Positions 46,434 to 56,172 are shown, counted from the first letter of the stretch. The stretch is DNA of 64,000 bases from Paeniglutamicibacter sulfureus (GCF_039535115.1 NZ_BAAAWO010000001.1:1922001-1986000), one strand, 5' to 3'. The notes: generated from the letters alone by a model not told the origin. Numbers and translations are program-made.

Positions 46434-48119
46434 GTGCTGAACTTCTCAGGAGTGGGCGTCACGCCCGGACGCGTCATCGGAGCCATCAGGCATATGCCCC
46501 CGGCGCTGACCGAACCGCCTGCAGGGGAAAAGCTGAACGGCTCGATGTCCGCGGAACAGGCAGTCGCAGCGCTCAAGGAAGCCGCCGTCCGCGTCCAGGC
46601 TGAATTGCGCGCCCGCGCAACCGGCGCCAGCCCCGAGGCCAAGGCCGTGCTCGAGGCCACCGCCTTGATGGCCACCGACTCGATGCTGCTCAAGGGTGCC
46701 AACAAGATGATCAACGGCGGGCTTTCCGCCGAACGCAGCATCTGGGAATCCGGCGAAACCGTCGCCCAGATGCTCATCACCCTCGGCGGCTACATGGCCG
46801 AACGCGCCACCGACGTGCTGGACGTGCGCGCCCGCATCGTCGCCGAATTGCGCGGGGTGCCCGCCCCGGGCATCCCGGACTCCGCAACCCCCTTCATCCT
46901 CGTCGCCGAGGACCTGGCCCCCGCCGACACCGCCACCCTGGACCCGGCGAAGGTCATCGCCCTGCTGACCACCGGCGGAGGACCGCAGTCGCACACCGCC
47001 ATCATCGCCCGGGACTTGGGCCTGACCGCGGTGGTTGCAGCCCCGGGACTCGATGCCCTGGAAACGGGAACCGAGGTCTTCGTCGACGGTGCCGCCGGAA
47101 CGATTTCCACCGAACCCGGCGATACCGAACGCCAGGCGGTCGCCACATGGCTGAAGAACGCTGCGCTGCTCTCGGTCTTCGACGGCAACGGCGTGATGGC
47201 CGATGGGCACCTGGTCCCGTTGCTGGCGAATGTCGGCGGTGGCAAGGACGCCGTGAAGGCAGCTGCTGCCGGCGCCCAGGGCGTGGGCCTGCTGCGCACC
47301 GAATTCTGCTTCCTGGGCCGCGACACCGAGCCCTCCATCGAGGAACAGGTCGCCGAGTACAAGGCCGTCTTCGACGCGTTCGTGGGCAAGAAGGTCGTGG
47401 TGCGCACGCTGGACGCCGGGGCCGACAAGCCGCTGCCGTTCCTCACCGACGCTTCGGAGCCCAACCCCGCACTGGGTGTTCGCGGCTACCGCACCGACAC
47501 CACGTCCCCGGGCGTGCTGGCCCGCCAGCTCTCCGCCGTCGCCACCGCGGCTGCCGCTTCCGGCGCCGAGGTGTGGGTCATGGCACCGATGGTTTCCACG
47601 CCTTCCGAGGCAGCCGACTTCGCCGCCATGTGCGCCGACGCGGGGCTGGCAACCCCCGGGGTGATGGTCGAGGTTCCCTCGGCCGCGCTCAGCGCCGAGG
47701 CCATTCTTTCCAAGGTCTCCTTCGCCTCCCTGGGCACCAACGACCTGACGCAATACACCATGGCAGCGGACCGGCAGCTGGGCCCGCTCGCCGCACTGAA
47801 CAACCCGTGGCAGCCGGCGGTGCTTCGGCTAATCGATGTGACCGTCGCCGGCTCCCGGGCCGAGGGCAACAACAAGCCCGTCGGCGTCTGCGGCGAGGCA
47901 GCGGCGGACCCGGCGCTGGCAGTGGTGCTCATCGGCCTGGGCGTCTCGACCCTGTCAATGTCCCCCAGGTCGCTGGCCTCGGTTGCCGCGGTGCTCAAGA
48001 CCGTCACCCTTCAGCGCGCCGGCGAATTGGCGCAGCTGGCCCTGGCCGCCCCGAGCGCCGAGGCCGCACGCGCCGCGGTGCGCGAACAATTGCCGGAGCT
48101 CACCGAGCTGGGCCTGTAA
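46434..48119 (+). CDS. ptsI: Phosphoenolpyruvate-protein phosphotransferase (PTS enzyme I)
   Basis: A 561-residue enzyme I that phosphorylates HPr from phosphoenolpyruvate. It starts at GTG after GAGGA. Active-site His187 lies in LTTGGGPQSHTAIIARDLG. The PEP-binding barrel has GVGLLRTEFCFLGRD, the signature SFASLGTNDLTQYTMAADR, and VGVCGEAAADP with the conserved cysteine. It is slightly short at the ends but complete. With ptsH and mtlA it forms a full mannitol phosphorelay. Confidence 0.96.
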   Translation: MLNFSGVGVTPGRVIGAIRHMPPALTEPPAGEKLNGSMSAEQAVAALKEAAVRVQAELRARATGASPEAKAVLEATALMATDSMLLKGANKMINGGLSAERSIWESGETVAQMLITLGGYMAERATDVLDVRARIVAELRGVPAPGIPDSATPFILVAEDLAPADTATLDPAKVIALLTTGGGPQSHTAIIARDLGLTAVVAAPGLDALETGTEVFVDGAAGTISTEPGDTERQAVATWLKNAALLSVFDGNGVMADGHLVPLLANVGGGKDAVKAAAAGAQGVGLLRTEFCFLGRDTEPSIEEQVAEYKAVFDAFVGKKVVVRTLDAGADKPLPFLTDASEPNPALGVRGYRTDTTSPGVLARQLSAVATAAAASGAEVWVMAPMVSTPSEAADFAAMCADAGLATPGVMVEVPSAALSAEAILSKVSFASLGTNDLTQYTMAADRQLGPLAALNNPWQPAVLRLIDVTVAGSRAEGNNKPVGVCGEAAADPALAVVLIGLGVSTLSMSPRSLASVAAVLKTVTLQRAGELAQLALAAPSAEAARAAVREQLPELTELGL

Positions 48120-48199
48120 CCCGCTCCCCTGCCGCACCGTAGGATTATTCCTGCCCCGCCCGCTTCACACCCCCCTCGAAAAACAGGAGAACCCCCAAC

Positions 48200-48478
48200 A
48201 TGTCCGAACGTCTTGCCACCATCGCCAGCGCCTCCGGCCTGCATGCCCGCCCCGCAGCCCTCTTCGCCGAGGCCGCCGGAGCCCTCGACATCGAGGTCAC
48301 CATCGCGGCCAAGGACGCTCCGGAGGACGAGGCCATGGACGCCTCGAGCATCCTCTCGCTGATGACCCTGGGCGCGGCCAAGGGCGACGAAGTGGTGCTG
48401 CGCGCCACCGGCGACGGCGCCGACGAGGCATTGGATTCCCTGGTGGCACTGCTGGAAACGGACCTGGACGCCGTCTAG
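48200..48478 (+). CDS. ptsH: Phosphocarrier protein HPr
   Basis: A 92-residue HPr. The phosphorylated His15 is in SGLHARPAALFAEAA. The region of the regulatory serine reads DASSILSLMTLGAAKGDEVVL. The ATG follows GGAG. It is 80 bases downstream of ptsI and ends at a strong hairpin, so ptsI-ptsH form one transcription unit. Confidence 0.96.
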   Translation: MSERLATIASASGLHARPAALFAEAAGALDIEVTIAAKDAPEDEAMDASSILSLMTLGAAKGDEVVLRATGDGADEALDSLVALLETDLDAV

Positions 48479-48502
48479 CCGCCCCCCTCGCCCAAGCACC
48501 AA

Positions 48503-48552
48503 CGCCGATGGCGTGGAACGCGCATTGATTGCCGCGCTCCACGCCATCGGCG
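48503..48552. terminator. Terminator after ptsH
   Basis: A 15-bp perfect stem (48503-48517 with 48538-48552), extendable inward with ACGCG/CGCG pairing, is followed by CTTAAT. It sits between the convergent ptsH and ABC exporter genes. Confidence 0.85.
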
Positions 48553-48579
48553 CTTAATCCTGTCGCCTGCCCGCGCTTC

Positions 48580-50508
48580 CTAGACGCTCGCGCCGGCCAC
48601 CCTTGTCTCGGCCTCAGCCGACGTGGCCGAGGCGGCCGACGCGGCCAGCAGCCGGGCAAAGGCGCCGCCCGATGCCCGCAATTCCGCCGGACGTCCGCGC
48701 TCGGTGATCTCCCCGGCATCGAGCACCGCCAGCTGGTCGGCGTTCTCCACGGTCGAGAGGCGGTGGGCGATCATCAGCGTGGTGCGCCCGGCGGCCAGCC
48801 GGTCAAGGGCCTCCTGCACCAGCGCCTCGGTGTTGTTGTCCAGCGCGCTGGTGGCCTCGTCGAGCACCAATACCCGCGGATTGCGCAGGATGGTGCGGGC
48901 GATGGCCAGGCGCTGCTGCTCGCCACCGGAGAAGCGGTGGCCGCGCGCGCCGACCAGCGTGCCAAGGCCCTCCGGCAACCCGGCAACGAGGTCGGCGATC
49001 TGCGCGCCGGCCAGCGCCTTCCACAGTGTCGCGTCGTCGGCGTCCGGGTCGGCCAACAACAGGTTCTCGCGGATCGAGGCATGGATGAGGTAGGTCTCCT
49101 GGGAGACCACGCCCACGATGCGCGCCAGCGTCTCCGGGGCCATCTCGCGCACGTCGACGCCGTCGATGGTGATCCTCCCGCTGCCGGGGTCATGCAGCCG
49201 TGGCAGCAGGGCACCGAGCGTGGATTTGCCCGAACCGGTGGGTCCGACGATCGCGGTGGCGGTGCCGGGGGCCAATTCCAGATCGATCCCGCGCAGTACC
49301 GCGGGTCCGTCCCCGTAGGCAAAGCCGACGCCCTCGAAGCGCACCCGCCCTGCCGCCTGGTCCGGATCGACCCGCGCGGGGTTTTTCGGCGCCTTGAGCT
49401 CCGGGTCCATGTCCAGGTATTCGAAGATGCGGCTGAACAGCGCCATCGCGGTGACCCACTGGACCCCGACGTTCAGCAGCCCCATGATGGGCCTGAAAAT
49501 CGCGCCCTGAAGCGCCGTGAACGCGACCAGCGTGCCGATGGTCATCCCTCCACTGGTCGCAGGGAATCCGGCCGCAAGGTAGATGAGCGCGGGAATCGCC
49601 GCGAAGACGATGCCCATGGTGGCCATGCGCCAGCGACCGGCAAGCTGGCTGCGCAGCTCCAAGTCGACCAGGCGGTGCGAGGAAGCGGAGAAGCGGGCCA
49701 CGTCGCGCCCAGTGGTGCCCAGGGTCTTGGCCAGCCGGATGCCGGAGACCGAGAGCCCCTCCTCGATCTGCGTGTACATGCCCGCCAGTTCCTGCTGGCG
49801 CGCGGTGGTGATGTCCCGTCGCATCAGCGCCACCTTGCGCGAAAGCCAGATGGCCGGGGGCAGCACGATGAGCGAGAGCAGGCTCATCCGCCAGGAGAGA
49901 GCCGCCATCGCGATGGCGGTGGCCACCGCCGTGGTCAGGTTGGAGGCCACCGAGGTGGCAGTGGAGGTGACGACCGACTGCATTCCGGCAATGTCGTTGG
50001 CCAGCCGCGACTGCACCTCCCCGCCGCGGGTGCGGGTGAAGAATCCCAGCGACTGGGCCTGCAGGTGCGTGAAGAGCCTGGTCCTCAGGGTGTGCATGAC
50101 CTTCTGGCCCATCTTGGTGGCCATCCAGGTCTGCACCACGCCGATGGCCGCGGTCGCCGCGGCGACGGCCACCAGCCCGCCGGCAAGCCAGGCGAGCAGC
50201 ACGGTGTTTTGCTGCGGCAGCGCGTCGTCGATGATGGCGCGGATCAGGAACGGCTGGGCCAGCCCAATGACCGAGGCCGCCGAGATCAGCAGCACCACGA
50301 TGGCGATGGCGAGCTTGTGCGGGGCGAACAGGGCGGCGATCCGGGAGGGCTTCACCGGATGGAGCCTGACCTGCTTGAGGTCGGCCGGGTTCAGGCGGGC
50401 GACGGGGCCGCCGGGTCCTCCCCCGCGGCCGGGGTCGGACGAGCCATGCTGCTTGTTGGCGGAGGGGCCCGAACGGGCCGCGCCGGAAGAGGGTCTCGAT
50501 TCCGACAT
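48580..50508 (-). CDS. ABC exporter, fused membrane and ATPase domains
   Basis: A 642-residue half-transporter. A disordered Gly/Pro/Ser N-terminus of about 60 residues precedes six membrane helices (about 65-350). The ATPase domain has Walker A VGPTGSGKST, signature FSGGEQQRLAIAR, Walker B RVLVLDEATSALD and the H-loop MIAHRLSTV. It works as a homo- or heterodimer exporting lipids, peptides or drugs; the substrate is unknown. The start is the ATG of MSESRPSSG, preceded by AAAGGTGG. A divergent MarR gene suggests drug- or stress-inducible expression. Confidence 0.93.
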   Translation of the reverse strand: MSESRPSSGAARSGPSANKQHGSSDPGRGGGPGGPVARLNPADLKQVRLHPVKPSRIAALFAPHKLAIAIVVLLISAASVIGLAQPFLIRAIIDDALPQQNTVLLAWLAGGLVAVAAATAAIGVVQTWMATKMGQKVMHTLRTRLFTHLQAQSLGFFTRTRGGEVQSRLANDIAGMQSVVTSTATSVASNLTTAVATAIAMAALSWRMSLLSLIVLPPAIWLSRKVALMRRDITTARQQELAGMYTQIEEGLSVSGIRLAKTLGTTGRDVARFSASSHRLVDLELRSQLAGRWRMATMGIVFAAIPALIYLAAGFPATSGGMTIGTLVAFTALQGAIFRPIMGLLNVGVQWVTAMALFSRIFEYLDMDPELKAPKNPARVDPDQAAGRVRFEGVGFAYGDGPAVLRGIDLELAPGTATAIVGPTGSGKSTLGALLPRLHDPGSGRITIDGVDVREMAPETLARIVGVVSQETYLIHASIRENLLLADPDADDATLWKALAGAQIADLVAGLPEGLGTLVGARGHRFSGGEQQRLAIARTILRNPRVLVLDEATSALDNNTEALVQEALDRLAAGRTTLMIAHRLSTVENADQLAVLDAGEITERGRPAELRASGGAFARLLAASAASATSAEAETRVAGASV

Positions 50509-50563
50509 GTGCACCACCTTTCGTGGTGGTCGTGGGGGTGCGTGATTGGCACCCCGTCATCGT

Positions 50564-50576
50564 TGAGGTTACCTCA
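50564..50576. promoter_or_regulatory. Palindrome between the ABC exporter and MarR genes
   Basis: TGAGGT-T-ACCTCA is a perfect 13-base palindrome in the divergent promoter region. A degenerate second copy, TGTGGTTACAGG, follows at once. It is a likely MarR operator. Weak resemblance to an IdeR box was noted. Confidence 0.5.
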
Positions 50577-50615
50577 CTATGTGGTTACAGGTCAAATTTG
50601 TTGTAGTCTGGGGGC

Positions 50616-51083
50616 ATGCCATTCAGCAGCAATTCCGCACCTCCCGGGGACCTGTCCGAGCTTTTCCACCGCGCCTGGCGCTCACTGCGCCAGACCTGGT
50701 CGGCCAGGCTGGCCCCGTTCGAGCTGACCCCGCACCAGTCCCGCGCCATGCGGTCCCTGGCCCAGCACGGCAATTCCTCCGACCCTGCCTCCGGGGCGGG
50801 CATGCGGCTGAAGGAGATCGCCGAGCGCCTGCGCATCGCCCCGCGTTCGGCCACCGAGGTCATCGACCAGTTGGAGGCCAAGCAGCTGGTGATCCGGCGC
50901 CCGGACCCGCTGGACCGCCGTGCCACGCTGGTGAGCCTGACCGAGGAAGGGATGGGACTGAGCGAGCGCGTGCGGGCAGCAAGGCGCCTGCACACCGAGG
51001 AGTATTTCGGTCGCCTCGATGCCCAGGAACGCGCGGAGCTCGCCCGGATCCTGGAGAAGCTCTCCGGCACCCCAGGGCGTTAG
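50616..51083 (+). CDS. MarR-family transcriptional regulator
   Basis: A 155-residue winged-helix regulator. Helix 2 region FELTPHQSRAMRSLAQHG, recognition segment LKEIAERLRIAPRSATEVIDQLEAKQLVIRRPDPLDRRATLVSLTEEG (wing with the conserved D-x-R-R) and C-terminal dimer helices are present. It is divergent from the ABC exporter and probably represses it. There is little leader: TAGTCT lies about 10 bases before the ATG and could act as a -10, giving a leaderless mRNA. Confidence 0.92.
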   Translation: MPFSSNSAPPGDLSELFHRAWRSLRQTWSARLAPFELTPHQSRAMRSLAQHGNSSDPASGAGMRLKEIAERLRIAPRSATEVIDQLEAKQLVIRRPDPLDRRATLVSLTEEGMGLSERVRAARRLHTEEYFGRLDAQERAELARILEKLSGTPGR

Positions 51084-51105
51084 GAACCGGGACCCGACGC
51101 CGCGG

Positions 51106-53073
51106 CTAGCCCTCGGACTTGCCGCGGCGCCAGTAGCCCATGAAGGCCACCTGCTTGCGGTCCATGCCGGCATCGCGCACCAGGTAGCGGCGCATCTCCT
51201 TGATCACGCCCGCCTCCCCGGCCAGCCAGGCATAGAACGGCTGGGTGGAAACCGTGGCGGTCTCCCACAGGATCTGCTCGTCCACGTCGACGTCCTCGGG
51301 GTCGGCCCCGGTCATCACGGCACCCGCGGCGGGAATCGCCACGATGTCGCGCACCGCGGCGGCCAGCAGCTCGCCGTGCGGGTGGGATCCGCGCGGCAGC
51401 CACTGCACGGACACGCCCGAACGGGTCGAGGATCCCTGGATGTCGCCGGTATCGGGGACCTCGATCAGCGCATGTCCGGTGACGCCGGCCGGCAGCGCCT
51501 CGAGGATGGAGCAGATGGCCGGGGCCGCGGTCTCGTCCCCTGCCAGCAGAATGCGCTTGGCTGCCCCGCGGCGGAATTCTATGCCGCCGTAGTTTTCGTC
51601 GCACAACCCCGCGTTGGGGCCCAGCAGGAGCATGCCGTCGCCGACCTGAGCCTGGGCGGCCCACACGGTGGCGGGTCCGCCGACCAGCTTGCCGCCCTCG
51701 GTGCGCAGGTGCAGCACGAAGTCGATGTCGATTTCCGCATGCTCCCCGCGGTTGTCCCGATGCCCCGCGGCGCGAAGCGCCCGCACGGTGTAGGTGCGCA
51801 TGTCGCCCCGCGTTTCGGCCGGCAGCGCCAGCCAGCGGCGGTACCAGCCGCCGGCGTCCTCGGCGTTGAGCCAGGCACCCGGGCGCAGGGAATCGAAGTG
51901 GCCGGCCGTTTCCGGGGCCGCGGCACCCGGCTGGGGCGTCGGCGGGATCATGAGCTTGATGCGCAGATCCAGCGGGACGTCCCCGGCACCGAAGTGCGCA
52001 AGGTCGGCGCCGGAGAGGGTGATCCGGCGGTAGTTGTCGCTGAGCTCGTGGGTGGCCAGGACCCGGGTGGAGAAGGCCAGCATTTCGCTGATTTCCTCGG
52101 CGCGCTGCAGCCCGTCGGCGCGTGCCGCCTGAGATGCCTCGGTCCCCGACCCTGCCGGATCGTCGATGCCGGTTGCCGGTGACGGGTCAAGTGCGGGAAC
52201 GGAGGCCACGGAACCCGCCTCGAGCCCGGCATCGGGATTCTGCGTGCGGTAGATGCCCTTGGAGGCCAGCACCGACTCGGCGCGCAGCACCCGGTGCCGG
52301 CCGATCGGCAGCACCAGCGGGGTTCCGGCCACCGGGTCCGGGATGACCCGGCACGGCATGCCGAAGACGTTCTTGACCATGTCCTCGGTGACCACCGCCG
52401 CCGGGTGCCCGGCAGCGACGATCTTGCCGTGCTTCAGCGCCACCAGGTGGTCGGCGTAGCGGGCGGCCAGGTTCAGGTCGTGCAGCACGATCACCACGGT
52501 GGTGCCGCGGGAACGGTTGAGCTCGGAGATGACATCGAGCACCTCCAGCTGGTGCGCCACGTCCAGGTAGGTGGTCGGCTCGTCAAGCAGCAGCAGCTCG
52601 GTTTCCTGGGCCAGGGCCATGGCGATCCAGACGCGCTGGCGCTGCCCGCCGGAGAGCTCGTCGATGGGGCGTTCGGCCAGGTCCGTGGTGCCGGTGAGGT
52701 TCATGGCGCGGTCCACCGCCGCCTCGTCCTGGGCGGAGAAGCGCTTGAACCAGCCCTGGTGCGGGTAGCGGCCGCGGCCGATCAGCTCGCGCACCGTGAT
52801 CCCGTCGGGTGCCGTGGGGGTTTGGGGCAGCAGCCCCAGCATCTTGGCAACCTCGCGGGCCGGGCGGGAGTGGATGTCCTCCCCGTCCAGCAGCACCTGT
52901 CCCCCGGCGGGCTTCAGCAGCCGGGAGAGCCCGCGCAGCAGCGTGGATTTTCCGCAGCCGTTGGCGCCCACGATGATCGTCACCTCGCCCTTGGGCAGCT
53001 CCAACGAGAGCTCGTCGACGATGCTCACCGAATCGTAGGCGAGTGTGAGGTCCTGTGCTTCGAGAAGTGCCAT
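51106..53073 (-). CDS. Ferric-siderophore ABC ATPase fused to siderophore-interacting reductase
   Basis: A 655-residue fusion. Residues 1-260 are a FecE/FepC-like ATPase: Walker [10 protein letters not shown] (36-44), signature LSGGQRQR (140-147), Walker B LLLLDEPT (160-167). A linker rich in Pro/Ala/Ser/Asp (about 270-325) leads to a siderophore-interacting protein (SIP/ViuB) domain (about 330-655). This has the flavin motif [10 protein letters not shown], a DIDFVLHL strand, [16 protein letters not shown] and the C-terminal [12 protein letters not shown]. One chain would power uptake and then reduce the incoming ferric complex in the cytosol. Downstream of two permeases; no frame break was seen at the junction. 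Confidence 0.92.
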   Translation of the reverse strand: MALLEAQDLTLAYDSVSIVDELSLELPKGEVTIIVGANGCGKSTLLRGLSRLLKPAGGQVLLDGEDIHSRPAREVAKMLGLLPQTPTAPDGITVRELIGRGRYPHQGWFKRFSAQDEAAVDRAMNLTGTTDLAERPIDELSGGQRQRVWIAMALAQETELLLLDEPTTYLDVAHQLEVLDVISELNRSRGTTVVIVLHDLNLAARYADHLVALKHGKIVAAGHPAAVVTEDMVKNVFGMPCRVIPDPVAGTPLVLPIGRHRVLRAESVLASKGIYRTQNPDAGLEAGSVASVPALDPSPATGIDDPAGSGTEASQAARADGLQRAEEISEMLAFSTRVLATHELSDNYRRITLSGADLAHFGAGDVPLDLRIKLMIPPTPQPGAAAPETAGHFDSLRPGAWLNAEDAGGWYRRWLALPAETRGDMRTYTVRALRAAGHRDNRGEHAEIDIDFVLHLRTEGGKLVGGPATVWAAQAQVGDGMLLLGPNAGLCDENYGGIEFRRGAAKRILLAGDETAAPAICSILEALPAGVTGHALIEVPDTGDIQGSSTRSGVSVQWLPRGSHPHGELLAAAVRDIVAIPAAGAVMTGADPEDVDVDEQILWETATVSTQPFYAWLAGEAGVIKEMRRYLVRDAGMDRKQVAFMGYWRRGKSEG

Positions 53074-53081
53074 GCGTGCTC

Positions 53082-54266
53082 TCAGCTTCCTTCCTTGTTG
53101 GCGCGCACCAAGACCCAGATCAGGAATGGTGCTCCCAGTGCGCCGGTGACGACGCCGACTGGCAATTGTATGTCGTGCAGGATATTGGTGGCGATGAACG
53201 TGGCGGCCGTGACCAGCAGCGCTCCCACGAGCGCGGCGGACCCCAGGTGGCTGCGACCTTTGCACAGGCGCAGGGCCAGCGGCCCGGCCAGGAAGGAGAC
53301 GAAGGCCAGCGGGCCGGTCACGGCGGTGGCCACCGCCGTGAGTCCGACCCCGAGCAGGATCAGCCCCAGCCGGGTGCCCCGCACGTGAAGTCCCAGCCCG
53401 GCGGCGGTGTCGTCGCCCAATTCAAGGATCCGCAGCTTCGCGGCGGCGGGCACCAGCAGCGGCAACAGGATCGCCAGCGCGGCGGCCAGCATTCCCGCCC
53501 GCTCCCAGGTGCTGGCCGACAGCGAGCCGGTCAGCCAGCGCAGTGCGTCGCCCGCCGTGCGCACGTCGGTGCGGGTGAGCAGGTACTGGATGATTCCCTG
53601 CAGCATCGCGGCCACCGCGATCCCTGCCAGGATCAGCCGCGCCCCGGTGTGCTTGCCGGAGTCGGCGATGGCGTAGATCAGCAGGGCGACGGCCAAGGCG
53701 CCGGCACAGGCAATGAGCGAAAGCCCGATTCCCTGGGCGCCGAAGAACAACATCCCCGCCACCGCGGCGGCGGACGCCCCGTAGCCGACACCGATGACAT
53801 CGGGACTGGCCAGCGGGTTCCGCAACATGCGCTGGAAGATGGCTCCGGAGGCGCCAAACGCGGCCCCGGCCAGGATCCCGACGGCTGCCTGTGGCAACCG
53901 GTCCTCCCAGAGCATGAACGAGACCCCGGGGACCCGTTCCCCGGACAGTGCGGACAACAGCTCGGCCACGGCGAAGGGGTGGCGCCCTGCCACCAGGTTC
54001 AGCACGACGGCCACCAAGATGCCGGCCGAGGCCAGCAGGTTCACGCGTGCCATCGGTCCCGGGCGGCGCTTGCCGCGCGGCCGGCGCACACCACCGGTTT
54101 CCGGCGGGAAGCGGGGCCCTCGCCGGGGCTTCGGGATCGCTCCGGAGACGGGCGCGGGAGCGGGAACGGCAGCTGCGGGCGCAACCTCGTCGGGTTCCAC
54201 CGCGGGGTCCGGCGCAGGCGCGGGGCCGGCGGTGCGGCCGGTTCCGGCGATCATCTGGCGACTCAC
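53082..54266 (-). CDS. FecCD-family siderophore permease with long N-terminal extension
   Basis: A 394-residue permease. The first roughly 75 residues are a Pro/Ala-rich, then basic, cytosolic extension not usual in the family. The rest has about ten helices. Typical motifs are [42 protein letters not shown] and the coupling-loop/C-terminal [17 protein letters not shown]. It starts at GTG overlapping the previous stop (GTGA), with GAAGG upstream; an internal ATG four codons later is an alternative. It pairs with the upstream permease and the fused ATPase. Confidence 0.93.
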   Translation of the reverse strand: MSRQMIAGTGRTAGPAPAPDPAVEPDEVAPAAAVPAPAPVSGAIPKPRRGPRFPPETGGVRRPRGKRRPGPMARVNLLASAGILVAVVLNLVAGRHPFAVAELLSALSGERVPGVSFMLWEDRLPQAAVGILAGAAFGASGAIFQRMLRNPLASPDVIGVGYGASAAAVAGMLFFGAQGIGLSLIACAGALAVALLIYAIADSGKHTGARLILAGIAVAAMLQGIIQYLLTRTDVRTAGDALRWLTGSLSASTWERAGMLAAALAILLPLLVPAAAKLRILELGDDTAAGLGLHVRGTRLGLILLGVGLTAVATAVTGPLAFVSFLAGPLALRLCKGRSHLGSAALVGALLVTAATFIATNILHDIQLPVGVVTGALGAPFLIWVLVRANKEGS

Positions 54267-55321
54267 AGCGTGACCTTCTTTCCGCGGCGCAGCAACCAGA
54301 GGAAGAGCGGCGCACCCAGCACCGCTGTCATGACCCCGACCTGGATTTCCGCCGGCGGGGCGATGACCCGGCCCACCACGTCGGCAAGCAGCAACAGCAC
54401 CGGGCCGGCAATCATGGACAGCGGCAGCAGCCAGCGGTAGTCCCCGCCGGCCAGCACGCGGACGGCATGGGGCACGATCAGCCCGACGAAGCCTATGGGC
54501 CCGGCCAGTGCGGTGGCGGCGCCGCACAGCAGCACCACCCCCGCGGCGGAAAGGGCGCGGCCGCGGCCCACGCGGAACCCGAGCCCCACCGCGGAGTCGT
54601 CGCCCAGGGCCAGCGCATTGAACAGCCTGGCACCGGTCAGCACCGCGACGGCGCCGAGCGCCAGGAACGGCGCGACCGACAGCATCTCGGGCACTTCCCT
54701 GGCACCGAGCGTGCCGACCTGCCAGAACCTGAAGCGGTCCAGGGCCTCCTGGCCGACCATCAGCACGGCGTTGGTCAAGGATCCGAGGCCGGCCGCCATG
54801 GCCGCACCGGCCAGGGCGAGCTTCAGCCCCGTGGCGCCGTCGCGACCCAGCGAGGCCACCAGGTACACCAACAGCGAGGCACCCGCGGCACCGACGAACG
54901 CGAAAAGAATGTAGCCGTGCAATGTGGACACGGCGAAGAAGTGGATGCCCAGCACCACTGCCAGCGCGGCACCGGCGTTGACGCCCAGGATGCCGGGGTC
55001 GGCCAGCGGGTTGCGGGTGATGCCCTGCATCCCGGCCCCGGCCAGCCCCAGTGCGGCGCCGATCAGCAGCCCGGCGACGGTGCGCGGGATGCGCGAGGCG
55101 ATGACCGCGTGGTCCCCGTTGGCGGGATCCAGGTTGGCCAGGGCATCGAAGACGGTGGAGGGGGCGAGGGGGCGTGCGCCGATGAGCAGGGAGAGGAAGA
55201 CAGCCAGCACCAGGACCGCCAGCAACCCCAGGCCGATCGCCGGGGCGCGCAGGGGCGATTCCCCGCGCCCGGTCCGGGTGGAAGCTGCCGAGGGGTTCGC
55301 GGTGTCAACGGATGCACTCAT
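54263..55321 (-). CDS. FecCD-family siderophore permease
   Basis: A 352-residue permease with about ten helices. Signature PRTVAGLLIGAALGLAGAGMQGITRNPLADPGILGVNAGAA (around 80-120) and GPIGFVGLIVPHAVRVLAGGDYRWLLPLS near the C-terminus are intact. It is the first gene of the three-gene permease/ATPase block. Its binding-protein partner is encoded about 1 kb upstream, beyond an inverted hydrolase gene, so this block may need its own promoter in the short 55322-55377 gap. Confidence 0.94.
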   Translation of the reverse strand: MSASVDTANPSAASTRTGRGESPLRAPAIGLGLLAVLVLAVFLSLLIGARPLAPSTVFDALANLDPANGDHAVIASRIPRTVAGLLIGAALGLAGAGMQGITRNPLADPGILGVNAGAALAVVLGIHFFAVSTLHGYILFAFVGAAGASLLVYLVASLGRDGATGLKLALAGAAMAAGLGSLTNAVLMVGQEALDRFRFWQVGTLGAREVPEMLSVAPFLALGAVAVLTGARLFNALALGDDSAVGLGFRVGRGRALSAAGVVLLCGAATALAGPIGFVGLIVPHAVRVLAGGDYRWLLPLSMIAGPVLLLLADVVGRVIAPPAEIQVGVMTAVLGAPLFLWLLRRGKKVTL

Positions 55322-55377
55322 CGCTTTGCCGCCAGAGCTCGGACGGGGCGAAGCGCGGTGGCCCTAGACTGGGGGCC

Positions 55378-56172
55378 ATGAGCATGCAGCAACCCACCGT
55401 GGCCTCCGGCCAGGCAGCCTTCCGCCTGGCGCCGAATCCCGGCCCCATGTCGCTGGAAGGCACCAATTCCTATGTGTTGCGCGCGGAGGGATCCGAACAC
55501 GCGGTGATCGTGGACCCGGGTCCCGACGACGCCGGGCACCTGGCGGCGCTGGCCGCCGAATCCGTCGAACTGATCCTCATCACGCACCGGCACCCTGACC
55601 ACACCGAGGGCATCGACACGCTGCACCGGCTCACCGGCGCTCCCGTGCGCGCCGCCCTGCCCGAGCATTGCCGCGGGGGCGAGGTGCTTTTGGACGGGGA
55701 GGAAATCCATGCGGCCGGCCTGCGGCTGCGGGTCCTGGAAACCCCGGGACACACCTCCGACTCTCTGTGCTTCCTGTTGCCCGACGACGGGGCCAACGGC
55801 TCGATGCTCACCGGCGACACCATCCTGGGCCGCGGCACCACCGTCCTCGATGCTCCCGACGGCACGCTGGGCGACTACCTGTCCTCGCTGGACAAGCTGG
55901 AGGCGGGACCCGATGCGTTGGTGCTGCCCGCGCACGGCCCGGTGCTGGAGTCGCTGCACGGGATCGTGCGCGAGTACCGCGCGCACCGGCACGAACGACT
56001 GGCCCAGATCCGCGCCGCGCTGGCGCAGATCCGGAGCCGTTCCGGCCAGGAGCCCACCATCGCCCAGGTCACCGAGGCGGTCTACGCGGACGTGGATCCC
56101 CTGGTGCGCCGGGCGGCCGAGATCTCGGTGGCAGCGCAATTGCACTACCTCAAGGAGTCCGAAGCTTCCTGA
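55378..56172 (+). CDS. MBL-fold metallo-hydrolase (LACTB2-like)
   Basis: A 264-residue metallo-beta-lactamase-fold protein. The dinuclear metal motif is LITHRHPDHTEG; further ligands lie in ETPGHTSDSL, LTGDTILGRG and VLPAHGPVL. The C-terminal helical part (EYRAHRHERLAQIRAAL...) matches LACTB2-type and related RNase/hydrolase proteins. It begins GPMSLEGTNSYVL, typical of that group. Substrate is unknown. It lies on the opposite strand inside the siderophore transport locus, between the binding-protein gene and the permease genes. Confidence 0.92.
   Translation: MSMQQPTVASGQAAFRLAPNPGPMSLEGTNSYVLRAEGSEHAVIVDPGPDDAGHLAALAAESVELILITHRHPDHTEGIDTLHRLTGAPVRAALPEHCRGGEVLLDGEEIHAAGLRLRVLETPGHTSDSLCFLLPDDGANGSMLTGDTILGRGTTVLDAPDGTLGDYLSSLDKLEAGPDALVLPAHGPVLESLHGIVREYRAHRHERLAQIRAALAQIRSRSGQEPTIAQVTEAVYADVDPLVRRAAEISVAAQLHYLKESEAS

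Noticed and set aside
48529..50727. A 732-residue plus-strand frame antisense to the ABC exporter
   Set aside because: Begins inside the ptsH terminator and has no protein-like pattern.
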